The notes under the pieces are model-generated. The model made no database searches, was not told where the DNA came from, and was given only the letters and a program-made list of their open reading frames with translations. This document shows positions 21,625 to 36,622 of a DNA stretch of 64,000 bases, piece after piece. Origin of the DNA: Metridium senile (taxonomy: Eukaryota > Cnidaria > Anthozoa > Actiniaria > Metridiidae); assembly GCA_949775045.1 (NCBI GenBank), contig OX459105.1, positions 15,710,227-15,774,226 of the forward strand. Direction: 5' to 3'. The position numbers were made by a program, and so were the translations under genes. The first letter of the stretch is position 1. Every line of letters starts with the position of its first letter.

Positions 21625-21905
21625 CCTGCGCCGACGAGTGTACGAGATTGAATCAAGGGAGCACGGCAGAAACTGGTCTTCCTGTGGTAATAAGAAAACA
21701 CGTGCGCGGGCTTCCTTAATGCAGTTTTCTGAATCAGAGCGCAGGCTCTTAAAAATATTGCGGGTGTCCCCTAAATAAAAATTATATCTGTAGAGCGCCA
21801 TTTTATATGAGCCAACTGCATTTTTTTCTGTTGAAACCGCATTCGTCTTCACCACAGGAAGACCAGTCTGTTTGTGGTGCTCCCTTGCTACGATGTCGGC
21901 GTGAG
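21625..21905. mobile_element. Foldback element upstream of the methyltransferase
   Basis: AAACTGGTCTTCCTGTGGT at about 21668 pairs with ACCACAGGAAGACCAGT at 21850, and AAGGGAGCAC pairs with GTGCTCCCTT. It lies 80-360 bases upstream of the methyltransferase start, so it sits in the likely promoter. Confidence 0.7.
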
Positions 21906-22159
21906 ACTGGTGTGGGAAGGTTTTACCAGAGGAAAGTCGAAATTGTAAAAAAGAGAATTGCTCATTACACCTAATAACGGATTTTTGAGAAGTTTCTACC
22001 TGTGGAAGTATGACTTGCTATATAATATGACTTCATTGAAACTCGTTTGGTTTCTCCATTGTCTATTGTATATTACACTCTAATCATTCTTAGAAATATT
22101 TCTTTATTTACAATTCTATATTTTGATATAAAATATGTTAGAAAGACCACGAAAGAAAA

Positions 22160-22265
22160 ACTATTCAGTACCATTATAATAATAATAATTTATTATTTAT
22201 ATAGCTACCTATCCAAGGCTCTAAGGCTTAACGATAGAAGCAAAACTAATCCTATAAAAAAAATC
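22160..22265 (-). mobile_element. L2/SINE-like 3' tail, reverse orientation
   Basis: AATAATAATTTATTATTTATATAG (quoted as AATAATAATTTATT + ATTTATATAG) followed by CTACCTATCCAAGGCTCTAAGG is the reverse complement of an L2-type tail. The flanks are AT-rich and a (TA)n run lies at 22408-22434. Confidence 0.5.
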
Positions 22266-22565
22266 CTATAAAAATTAATAAAAGGTTATTATTCACTCTA
22301 TATTAAAAAAGTTAAAGATAATATTATAAAGTAATATTATCTATGATAATATTATAAAGTAAGGTTATAGGGCGTCTACATACATACATACATTTTATTG
22401 GAGCTCCCCATATATATATATATATATATATATACAAAACACAGTTCAATGACTACAATTTTGTAACTATAAAAAGTAAACATTTAAAAAATGTTTTCAA
22501 AAGAGATTTGGTTTATTCTCTCCTCCGACTCCTTCGCCTCGATAGCACCACAGGAAGCCCAATCG

Positions 22566-26486
<3,921 letters not shown>

Positions 26487-26526
26487 GACTCTATAACGAA
26501 CTCAATTTGCAGAATTTGCATCAAGA

Positions 26527-26793
26527 CTAGACTTCACCTTGATTTGTCGTGTGTCTTTTATTCTCTCTTAGCCTTTCGTTTATTCTAGATCTTGGACGTT
26601 TTGGGGAATGGTTTGTCAATAATATCCCGCTGAGTTTTGCTATCTTCCTGAAATACTTATTGAGCCTGTTTCTTGTTTTCTGTCGTTTGAGTTTCACCTC
26701 GATTGGTTTCCAACTTGCAGATTTTACTTTCTTCCAAATCTTGACCTTTTTTGATGCGTTGTCTTGGCTTGTCTTAACAGTATCAAGTGACAC
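26527..26793 (-). other. 88-aa basic open frame upstream of FMO
   Basis: A minus-strand frame ends 41 bases before the FMO start codon. The product would be very Lys/Arg-rich (for example SPKRPRSRINERLRENK) with no recognised domain. It could be an upstream open frame in the FMO leader or chance. A CAAG/GTGAAG donor-like site overlaps its end. Confidence 0.25.
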
Positions 26794-26927
26794 TTTTTAA
26801 AGCATAAGGTCACGTATTCTCCCAATATAGTTTGGCTGAAATATGTCGGCTAGCTGGGCTTCGTTCTAAGTTACAGTAATATGGAATTATACAGCAACTA
26901 TAAATGCAAACTTGGAGGAAAACCTTT

Positions 26928-27235
26928 ATAATCCAGTTGAAAATTAGTGTCTTGACTGGCACAGTATTGATATTGATATTTAGAATAAAGTATTAAAACG
27001 ATAGAGAGGCTGAGTGTCGGACTTTGCTTTATGAGGACATCGTTTGTGTTGTTCGATTCGTGAGACTGTTAAGGAAAACCTTTATGACGATATGATCCAG
27101 TTGAAAAATTAGTGTCTTGACTGGCACAGTATTGACACTTTAAAAGTATTAAAACGATAGAGAGGTTGAGTGTTGTTCTTTGCTTTAGGAGGACGTCGTT
27201 TGTGATCCTCAATCCGTGAGACTGTGGTCTTTATT
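26928..27235. repeat. Tandem repeat of about 150 bp, two copies
   Basis: Both copies contain AAAACCTTTAT, TTAGTGTCTTGACTGGCACA, AAAACGATAGAGAGG and CGTGAGACTGT. They lie upstream of the FMO gene, so regulatory meaning is possible but unproven. Confidence 0.8.
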
Positions 27236-28328
27236 CTACAATCATTACGTCTTTCCTAACGTCGACTGGATATAAAGCCACTTATCGCAGTGTGAACGCA
27301 ACCAATATATAATAACCCTCATAGTGCTAACTATGGACCAAATCAGACTAGACATTGACTAATGCATCGTCATAAAGATCTCCTACTATGCAAGTCTCAT
27401 TTCCTTCCTTCCTCTTATATAAGGAATAAGACAGGAAGACTTTGACCAGAAACTGAGAGATTACTGAATAGTATATATATAATAACAATAATAATGATTA
27501 TAGATTTCTTTTATATTGTCACACCTCATAGAATCTCGGTGACCTTTGTGACTGACTATTTTATTATTATTATGATCGGATTTATGAAGAATATGGGCCT
27601 GTTGTTATACATATATTATAAAAATATGCATCATCATTATTTTTATCCTTTTGTTTCTTCTTCTTCTTCTTCTTCTTCTTCTTCTTCTTCTAATTCTTCG
27701 TTTTCAGTCAGTTATGATAAATATTTATGATCCAATTTTTCTTATAAATGTCAAAAGATTGTTTTTTAGTTATTATAAAATAATATTTGCTTTGATTTAA
27801 TTGCTTGAGTAGTATTTATATAACGCGAGCATAAAAGTTAAATCAATATACTATAGGAAAGAATACCAGGCTTTTGATATTGTCGATTCAAATCACTGCG
27901 GGTTCATTTAATCGCCAGGCATTGTGTGAATTAAACTGTCGCCAATTATCAAAACTCTTTAAACGATCATTAGCACAATCATAAATGATAACGGTGTGAA
28001 AAACACAAAGGTACTTAGAGAATCAAATCACGGAATATTGTACAAATGTTCGTGTTCACAAGAGTATAATTTGGATTGTTTTTAAAAGTCGTTTAAATAA
28101 GGTCTAAAAATGTCTATCATTCCAAATTGTTCAACAGAGAAGCTCTTAGACATTTTAGACCATATATATTTAAGCGACTTTTAAAAACAATCAAAATTGC
28201 TCATGATCACAGACGAAGCTCTTAGATATTTTTATAGTTTGTAGTTTACAGACGGGCAAGTTTAAAGTACGTCTTACGACAACGTTAATTAACTGAGTAA
28301 GCCAGTGACGTTAATTGAATTAGCTACA
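27236..28328. other. Intergenic, AT-rich
   Basis: No gene is seen. A (TTC)n run lies at 27654-27692. An inverted pair around AAGTCGTTTAAATA at 28085 and its complement at 28150-28185 is the only structure noticed. Confidence 0.5.
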
Positions 28329-28608
28329 TACACTTATTTCAAAAACATTGTCCCAGCTTAAGCGACAAGCATCTAGCCAAGACCGAAATGAATGCTGGTT
28401 TTGTGCTGTTAATGTATCGAAATCACACTTGTTTCTAAAAAATTCGAACAAATAACAAAATGTGAGCATCAGTTCACGTGCTTGTTACTGTATTACAATC
28501 AATTTTGTTGATAACAAGTATGATTTCAATGATATTACCAGCATTCATTTCGGTCTTGGCTTGAGGCTTGTTGCTTTAGCGGCGACAACGATTTTTAAGA
28601 TAGGTGTA
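28329..28608. mobile_element. Family A foldback MITE, copy 1
   Basis: CACTTATTTCAAAAACATTG at the left pairs with CAACGATTTTTAAGATAGGTG at the right (quoted CAACGATTTTTAAG + ATAGGTG); CAAGACCGAAATGAATGCTGG (CAAGACCGAAATG + AATGCTGG) has its complement at 28537-28558. Other copies: 34811-35066, 42436-42735, 46656-46924. Confidence 0.7.
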
Positions 28609-28960
28609 TTCGGGATGCTGCAATTTTTTGGTTTTAGATTAAAGCCAAAAGATCGCATTCTGTGTAGAGTGAACAGCTTTTCCAACGACAACGTTTAGTG
28701 ACATGTACTTTAGGATGCTGCAATTTCTTGTTTTTAAAGCCGAAAGTTTATTTTTGGTCTGAATTAAAAAGTATTTTTCTTTTAAGACTGTCAAAAGCTT
28801 TTCTAACGACAACGTTCTTTTAATTAGCTAAATACATGTACATTAGGATGCTGCAGTTTTTTTGGTTTTGAATCAGTTAAAGCCAAAAGGTCACATTTTG
28901 TCTAAAGTTAACAGCATTAATCTTTTTCAACAACAACGTTTAAATTAGCTATGCATGAAA
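28609..28960. repeat. Imperfect tandem repeat of about 125 bp, three copies
   Basis: Each unit has AGGATGCTGCA(A/G)TTT, a following TTGGTTTT or TTGTTTTT, and ends (A/C)ACGACAACGTT. They abut the right end of the family A MITE and share its CGACAACG core. Confidence 0.65.
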
Positions 28961-29109
28961 TAATGGTTTTGGATTGACGTCATAAAGAAGCTCAGTTTGA
29001 GACTGGTTCTAGCTCAGTTGATCACAGCGGTAAGGAGGGCTAACTAAACAAACACAATAAAATACATGTAATAAAAGTAATTGCTTTACATAATGAATAC
29101 AATATATGT

Positions 29110-29360
29110 ATAATTCATGAACTGATAGAGCGAAAACACTAGAACCATGAAATAAAAACAGAGTAGTTACTAACTAATAGTTTTTATTTAGTGACTATTT
29201 AGTCAGTATCACTCAACCAGAAACATCAAATACAAAAGGAAACAATACCTCATTACAACTTTACTTGTCTTTTATAGTAACTAATAGTCGCTAAATAAGA
29301 ACTATTACACACTAACAATTTGATTTTAATTCATGGTTCTAGTGTTTTCGCTCTTATGAC
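29110..29360. mobile_element. Foldback element with CACTAGAACCATGAA ends
   Basis: GCGAAAACACTAGAACCATG at about 29131 has its reverse complement at 29333-29352 (CATGGTTCTAGTGTTTTCGC). Inner blocks TAGTTACTAACTAATAG and CTATTAGT also invert. It is intergenic. Confidence 0.75.
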
Positions 29361-29379
29361 TTTTCAGGCAAACATATAT

Positions 29380-30345
29380 CCAAACTCTATGATTAACTTT
29401 TTGGGTTTTCATGAAATTTTCACCTGCATGGGTCTAAACCATTCAAATTTCACAGTCTTTCTCAAGACTACGCACAACTGAATGAGAACAATTCACCATC
29501 ATCACTTACACCTGCAGGGTTCAAACCATTCAATTATCAGCCGCTAACAACAACAGTAATACATACACCAGAAGATCACTTGTAATTGTACAACCATCAC
29601 TTACACCTGGGTTCAAACCATCCCTGAAAAGTTATACGCCAACTTTCTCAAGCCGACTCATACTCAGATGATCACAATTCACCATCATCACTTACATCAG
29701 CTGGCTTCAAACCTTTCAATGGTTCAAAGGTTTGTATTTCCACAAATTTTGATAAATATTCAGTATAGATAATAATGGAAATTGTTATGGTGGTAGAGTG
29801 TAGAAGTACAACCCAAAGGGTTAAGGAAAGGTTTCTGCACCATAGTAGTATTACGTTATATAGGATATTGATTTAATTATGCGGACAAAGAAAGTTAAGC
29901 TATATGAAGAAGTATAGTTTGAAGAAGTACAGTTTGCAAAGCAAGATATGTGCACCATAAGCTGTTAACGTATTACTGAGAAAACAAAAAAATTGTCCTG
30001 GATTTTAAACATCTTCACCGATAAGGGTCCTGAAGGGGTGAAATGGGAGCTGGGATTAGCCTTATTTTTGACTGGGAAAATGGGATTGGATGCATGCACT
30101 GGGACAGTGATTTACAAAAAGAACAATAGAAAATGGGAATGGGATTGAAAGCTGGAGCAAAACTGATGGGATTACGTGATTTTTGACTGGGATTTGGTCC
30201 AAATATAAACTGGGTGGAAAAAATCAGGCACTGGCAACAACAGTCTTTCAGAATATTGACAAACACTCAGGCCGCAATCACAATCCACAGACCATCACTT
30301 ACACCTTGGTTCAATATAGTTTCAAACATCAGCCACTAATATTCT
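29380..30345. repeat. Degenerate repeats with CATCACTTACACCTG
   Basis: At least five spaced copies of (C)ATCACTTACA(CC/TC)TG/AG followed by a GGTTCAAACCATTCAA-type block. At 30020-30200 a second set with TGGGATT and TGACTGGGA units occurs. Neither has a fixed period and no coding content is seen. Confidence 0.55.
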
Positions 30346-32558
30346 TTTTTTTCGAGAGTACACACACCTGGACGTTCAAAAATATAATTTTCATTCTGTT
30401 TAATCAGTGAAATCAAACTGACAAAATCCTAAGAAAATCTGGATTCTTGATTGGCTAAAACAAATATATCTCCACCAATCATAGGCCTAGATTGTTAAAC
30501 GCTGTCTCATACGTAACAAACAAATATATGTGTTGGTTTGTCTTATTGTGGTTTATTTAACTTTTACTGAGTATATTGACAGCCAAGAAAAAAAAATTTC
30601 TACAACATTTACAATATCAGATTTGTTTTTTTTTTCCCAAAGTGACTTAGTACTGATTTAGATTAATTTTAATTTCTACCGCGGTAAACATATAAGAGAA
30701 CTAATATTTGTAGGTCTAACTGATGTTCATATTACTAATTTTCTCGGTATAGGTAGTGTGTATTCTTCATATTTGTTAATGATTTGATTGCATGTTTTGG
30801 CATATGTAAATCGTAAAGTATAAAAACGTTTTACTAAATTAGGCCGCCGAAATGTGCAGTGAAGCAAGCGACCGTTAAAAGTTGAGAAGACTGTATCAGT
30901 GTTTCTAAGGAAGTAATTTGAGTTCAATCCATATTTTCTGTATACCAAAGTGTGTTGCTACTTACCGACATTTCGGACAGAAGAGACTGTTACTCGCATG
31001 TTAGGACGTTTATCCTTCATCGGAGTAAAATAAGCAAGTTATACTACAGAACAAAGGGAGTAATTTACTTACTGACATTCGGACGACAATTAATTCAAAT
31101 CAACACCCGAGCACAACACAGCTTTGCAACACTAAGAAGTTATTGTTACTTAGTTATATTTTGGACGTTAATACTGGTCTTCGCCCGCGAGTAAACGAAG
31201 CAAGTTATACGTGTTGTAAAAGCAAGATCTAGAATTTGACCAGTAAACAAACTATACTTACTAAATGTGTTGTAAAAGAAGGTATTTACAGACTCGGACG
31301 CCGTTTTTGGCATTTATTTAACAAGTTGTCAAAGCAAGATCTGGAAATTGATGAAAGCAATTTCAAACCACCAAAGCTTGCAACCTGTTCCTACATTTAA
31401 TCAACTACAACTATTACTGACAAGGTAAGAAAGTTATAATTATAAAATTGGTTGAGAAAAGTTCATCAATAAGAAATTATCCATTATTACAACATTTTAT
31501 AAGCGAGATGAGATTAAAAAATTATATTATTTAAAGTTAATTAGATATCGTTTACTGTAAAACTCAGAACGGGATCAGAAACATAAATCGAGTTTATTAT
31601 AAAATAAGTAAAGTTTTCTCATAGTTAAACTTATAAACTCGCTTGCTGAATCCGATAAAATGAGGCGAACGAGTCTTGCAGAAGGGTATTGGCTGAATTC
31701 CCTTCCAGGCAGAAAATATATTTTCCACTCACTTATGAAGCATTTTCTAAATAAAAAAAATTAAAAAAAAGTTGGTAGATTGGTAGATTGGTAGATTGAT
31801 GATTGGTAGATTTCAGGTTTTCATTTGTGAAGCATTTTCTAAATAAAAAGTTAAAAAGTTACTCATATAATGCACCATGAAAACAAACCTTGTAGATTGT
31901 TTTGCCTGATGTTGTTTTTATTTTATTACAATTGAATCCAGAAATTCATGTTACCTGTCGTTTTCGTTCCTAGAGGCAAATAAGTCATCAAGACAGTTCA
32001 TATTACATGTTCAGCTGCAGATGGTTATTTCAAGAACCAGTTTTTTAAAAGGTGTAGATTTTAATTATGTTATTCAATCAGCAAGAGTACTTATAAACGT
32101 TATGAAAAAGATGACAAATAGCGGTTTATCATGTATAAAATGAAATAAATACACTTTATTTATGGGAGATATAACAAGTAATGCATTTAGAGAGCTTTTT
32201 TACAACTCGATCCATTCATACTAATTAATGAACTAATCACTTGTCGGGCTTCACAGTTATATTTATACTTCGTATCTCTCTTAGTCTAACTCTTTTACGG
32301 CGACGAAGGGCTAAAGCTCGAAACGTCAGTAAAATTAAGTAAAGCAGAGCTTTTTTCTAACTCGCCCCTTTATTAAATTTACTAATTTATATAAATAATT
32401 CATGAATAACTACAACATAGTGTTTTTAAGAGACCTAAGGTCATAATCAACATCATCAGCAGCAGCATCGTCATCGCCATCATCATCATCATCATCGTTG
32501 TCATCATATTTTCCGTTTCAGTATATTTTGTCTTGTTTACGATTTGCAGAATGCCAGC
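30346..32558. other. Intergenic / upstream of gene A
   Basis: No exon is recognised. Frames of 73 and 80 aa at 30727-31194 have no domain and poor codon character. The dispersed GCTCGAAACGTCAGTAA repeat lies at about 32300-32340 and a short ATC run at 32465-32505. TTTGCAG before AATGCC at 32548 could be the acceptor of a 5' UTR exon for gene A. Confidence 0.45.
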
Positions 32559-34768
32559 ATGAAATATCCGCTGACGTTAGCAGTAACCTTATTGGTTCTT
32601 GCCAGTCACGTGGTACATTTCAGTCAAAGTACGTGCTTTACCTCAATCTCTGATATCATACTACAAGGTCACGTGATCTTCTCTTATTCGACCGCTGACC
32701 TCAACGACTGTTGGCAGACGTGTAGGAATGATGGTCGATGTCAAAGTTTAAACTTCTTCTTGAAAAAACATCTTTGTGAGATAAACAACAGAACCATAGA
32801 ACATGTACCAAAGGACGCATTAGGAGTCCCGGATACTGCCTACTTTGATAATCCGTATCGAGGTGAGCTCAGCTTTTAAAATCGACAATACTCCAGTTTC
32901 ACGTTATCTAGTACCGCTGAACCATTTGACAAAAGGCGCATTTGCACAGGCTAAGCCTCGATTTGTCATCAAAATATTCACTAATTCCAAGCCAAGCACA
33001 GAGAATTACTACCGCTAAACAATAGAAAACAAGTTTAAATTTACTCCGGATCGAGATTACCCCTGTGCAAATGCACCTTTTGCATGTCAAATTGTACAGC
33101 AGTGCTAGATAACATGAACCTAGCTGGAGTATTTATTGGAATATAATTGGATGTTAAATTGTAAAGATTTATTAATTCATTTTTAGTTGCTGTCGGTACG
33201 GTAAAAGAGATGCCAGCGGTTTCTTGTGCTGAAATACTGAAGACTGTTGGGAGTGTCAGCGGTCGGTATTGGCTTGTTGACCATGCGCGTTCAAGTCTGC
33301 CGTTTATGGCTTACTGCAACATGACAACACTAGGTATACTTATAGAGGAAAGATTTATTGCAACGATGTTTTAATTCAGTAAATTGTAAAAGAAAAAAAC
33401 GAACAAATGTTTACATCATAAATGATATAAATGTTTTTTTGTTCTCAGCCGTTGAAGACTTAGCCTACGTGGCGGCTCTTGGGGATTGGGAGAGAGAGGG
33501 GAAGGGGAGGGGTGGTGGGGAAGGAAGACTCTCCCTTCTTCCCTAGCTCCCTTTTCTCCCCAAACCCTAGAGCCGCCACGCAGGCTGTTGAAGACTGTGA
33601 TGTCGGTGTATTTCAATAAAATGTGAAAGATCAAATGCACCAATAGTTCACACCATCAATGTTTTTTTTAACAGCCATTGAAGACTGTGATGTTGGCCAG
33701 TGTAAAAATGGCGGGAATTGTACGTACTTTGGCCTTAGCAGATACCAGTGCACATGTCGGAGAGAGTTCTCTGGTCGTGAATGTGAAACCTGTAAGCAAT
33801 AATATCCATAGAATGTAAATATAATGCATGTAGGTTTAAAACAAATTCAGGCAACGTTTTTTATCTCAAATTACATGGCCGGCTCCCGTTTTTACACTAG
33901 ACGACTTGTCCGTCTTAAAACTATTTGTCCGTCCAGACGATTTATGTCAGTGACATCTTAAGGCGCGGTTACACGGTGCAATTTTCTCTGCAACTTGTCT
34001 CGCAACTAGCAAGAAAATTACGAGACAAGCTGCAAAGTTCGTGGCTACACGATGCAACGGAGACGCAATCGTTGCCAAAAGTAGAATTCGCAACGATTGC
34101 TGCAACTTGTGTCGAGTTGACAAGAAATATAACGAATTCACATGCATACGTTGTTACAATAGAAAGCGTGTACTTCATTTCTTTTTTTTCATTAAACAAA
34201 AGTAACAACATAATCTTTATTTTAAGCCAGCGATGCCTTTGTACTTATTTCTTAACTTATTTCTTGATTTTCTAAGAAGGGCTGTAATTATGTTTATTGT
34301 TTGTGTTTTCTAGTGTGTACATCTACACGAGCCCTTGGTATGGAAAGCAGGACAATTCTGGACTCACAGATCACTACATCATCAAATTATAACAGTGGTC
34401 ACGGTGGACAAAATGCTAGGTTAAACTATAACAGAGGTAGTGGTGGATGGGTTGCTTTGAGATCAGACACGGTCGGTGCATGGATCCAAGTTGACATGGA
34501 TGAAATCACGGTTATAACAGGGGTTGCAACACAGGGTCGTTGTTTTGATAAACACTGGGTATCAAGCTATTCTGTCAAGTACAGCCAGGATGGGTCGTCT
34601 TTCGAGGATTATGACGATGGTAGAGTATTGAATGGTAACAACGATAGATTTACTGTCGTAAGAAATAACTTTAACCCACCTATAACTGCCAGGTATATAA
34701 GACTGGTTGTAAAAACTTGGTTTGGTGAAGTATCAATAAGGATGGAGATCTATGGGTGCGCCCTTTAA
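32559..34768 (+). CDS. Secreted PAN / fibrinogen-like / EGF / discoidin protein, gene A
   Basis: Exons 32559-32862, 33187-33333, 33675-33791 and 34314-34768 join in phase to 340 aa. An N-terminal signal peptide (MKYPLTLAVTLLVLASHVVH) is followed by a PAN/apple-like module with CWQTCRNDGRC, then a short fibrinogen-like N-terminal segment (SCAEILKTVGSVSGRYW, CNMTT), one EGF module (CDVGQCKNGGNC, ending CTCRREFSGREC) and a complete F5/8 type C discoidin domain (ALGMESRTI through RLVVKTWFGEVSIRMEIYGC). Such modular proteins bind glycans or lipids outside the cell or in mucus and adhesive secretions; the exact ligand is unknown. The start is chosen by alignment with gene B (MKSQLTLAV). Gene B lies 1.9 kb away in convergent orientation. 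Here the discoidin domain is in one exon and the fibrinogen-like and EGF parts are in separate exons, the opposite of gene B. Confidence 0.9.
32887..33132. mobile_element. Family C element, copy 2
   Basis: Starts TACTCCAGTTTCACGTTATC, contains GGCGCATTTGCACAGGC and AAGCCTCGATTTGT, and ends with the inverted arm (AGTGCTAGATAACATGAAC ... GGAGTA). It lies in intron 1 of gene A, 25 bases after exon 1. It is an uninterrupted counterpart of the element at 1437-1880. Confidence 0.8.
33461..33586. mobile_element. TAGCCT-ended MITE with 10-bp direct flanks
   Basis: TAGCCTACGTGGCGGCTCT at the left pairs with AGAGCCGCCACGCAGGCT at the right. The flanks GTTGAAGACT at 33451-33460 and 33587-33596 are identical. 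The centre is G-rich (AGGGGAAGGGGAGGGGTGG) and may form a quadruplex. It sits in intron 2 of gene A. Confidence 0.85.
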
Positions 34769-34810
34769 AACCTTAATATATGACAAATATTAAGTACACT
34801 TAAGTTTGTA

Positions 34811-35066
34811 TACACCTATTTCAAAAATACGTTGCCAGAAGGCGATCTGAATCTGCAATCTGAGACCGAAATGAATTGGCCCTGTTTTTTTTTTTTTTTT
34901 GCGCTTAGCTCCTTCAAATTTATATTTACCATCGCTATATCTGAAGCCAGCAAGTGCACGCAAACGAATTTTTAATGAGAAAAAACTGCCGTACCCCATA
35001 ATTCATTTTGGTCTCAGATTGCAGATTGCAGATCTCCTTCTGACAACATTTTTTGAATTAGGTGTA
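34811..35066. mobile_element. Family A foldback MITE, copy 2
   Basis: ACACCTATTTCAAAAATACG at 34812 pairs with TTTTTTGAATTAGGTGT near 35050-35066. The inner arms CAATCTGAGACCGAAATGAA and TTCATTTTGGTCTCAGATTG also match. Confidence 0.75.
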
Positions 35067-35179
35067 ACCCCGGTGAATGTAGTCTGCGTTACATCCGGAA
35101 TTTTCTTCGTAAAACAGAGTATAAGTGTAATATATATGATGTAGTTAACCATATCTGTGCTTATTTGCTTACATACTCA

Positions 35180-35460
35180 ATCATACTTTTACACGTCGCT
35201 AAACGAAATTTCATATGTACGTCACCGTAATGCTACAGTAAAACTAATCTTTAAGAAACTTTACGCTCCTTTACTAAATGTAAAGTTCATCTTTACGTCA
35301 TCTTTACGCTCGACCGTAATTCTACGTAAGCGGTTATCTTACGAAACTTTACGCTCAGCGTAAAGCTAATTAAAAAATATGTTTCAACTCACAGTAAAGC
35401 AGCGTAAAGACATCCATAGACGTTATCTTTACGTTAGACGTAAAGCAACATAAAGGAGAC
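35180..35460. repeat. Cluster of TTTACG(C/T) / (G/A)CGTAAA motifs
   Basis: At least ten occurrences of CTTTACG, CGTAAAG or close variants in both orientations within 280 bases, without a fixed period. No family is recognised. Confidence 0.6.
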
Positions 35461-36374
35461 TCAGTATAAACTTTATCATTGAAGGGAAACGAACAACAGA
35501 TAAACATGGTTGCTTGGGACGAGGGAGGGTAAGAGGCTTTCTCGTGTACCTTTTTTGCTTCTAGCTATACATTCCATGCTCGTCTATTTCGTGCCCATGC
35601 TCTTTCTTTCAACCCATCCACTCGATACAATTTCAAATAGTTATTTCTAGTTTATCAAAACATGCATCGGCTTTTACTTTTCAAGTGGTGACTTTACAAA
35701 CAATAACGATTGTAATATGTAAATAAACTTTGAATAAATATTTAGTACTACCGGCGCTGGCTGGTTTGTGCGTTCACTGAAGTTGACTGAACTAACTAAC
35801 TAACTAACTAATAAAAGGGGGTTTTCATTTATAAGTGTATGGGGTTGGCCATGCATGGGGGGAGAAGGGTGTCGGCAATATTGAGGGATCCGGAGGTCAC
35901 GTCATTTTCGGAGGCTATACAGGGGAGGGCGTGTTACAAATTGTATGCTGTTTTATAGGGGTTTGGTAAAAACTGAACGAAATACAGGGAGGGTTATGAT
36001 ATTTTTGCCAACCATGAAGGGGGTTTGGGTAATACTTGGAAAAGACAACAGGTGATTTTGCCGACCACCTTGTCTGTCCCTGAAAACGAAAAATGTACAA
36101 TGCAAATGAATACCAAGCTTTCTCAGTAATTTAATTGATGGTGGGCAAATCAATGAAAAACAAACCGGTTAGACTGGTGAACTTGTGAACGTTCAGTAAG
36201 AGACGGAACATGAATGAGTGAAATTTTGGAATGTGAAATAGTTCTCATGAGAAAGGCCAATCAACATTGGGGAAGGGGGTTGCCAAAGAAAATGCATTTA
36301 TTTTGTATTTTTTTTAAACTTCAAATAAAAATCGGATATAAAAATGTTAATGTCCCAACTATTTTGATCATGAT

Positions 36375-36600
36375 TATGCAGTAGATTTAGCCTTGGGGTT
36401 CCTGTGTTGAACATTATTAGAGTAGATTTAGCCTGCAAAACTGGCGTTGTTCTTTTCGTTCTTTTAGAGTTTTTTTGGAAAAGCCAGATGTTGGGGTTCC
36501 TGTGTTGTAGGCCCCATGTTTCTCGCGGAGAAAGACAACACAGGAGCCCCAAAATCCGATTTTTTTTTTCTCCAAAACCCAAACGCCTGTTTTGAGAGTA
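36375..36600. mobile_element. Foldback fragments with GGGGTTCCTGTGTTG
   Basis: TTGGGGTTCCTGTGTTG occurs at about 36395 and 36493 and in inverse (CAACACAGGAGCCCCAA) at 36537. AGTAGATTTAGCCT is duplicated at 36370 and 36421. This looks like two overlapping copies of one hairpin element. Confidence 0.6.
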
Positions 36601-36622
36601 GATTCAAATGAGTAGGTTCACC

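Larger units (their letters stand above)
34769..36622. other. Convergent intergenic gap between genes A and B
   Basis: Holds a family A MITE (34811-35066), a cluster of TTTACG/CGTAAA motifs (35180-35460) and a foldback around 36375-36560. No gene is seen. Small frames at 34790-35144 and 35915-36153 arise from the repeats. Confidence 0.6.

Noticed and set aside
30727..31194. Frames of 73 and 80 aa
   Set aside because: No domain, no splice context and AT-biased composition typical of chance frames.
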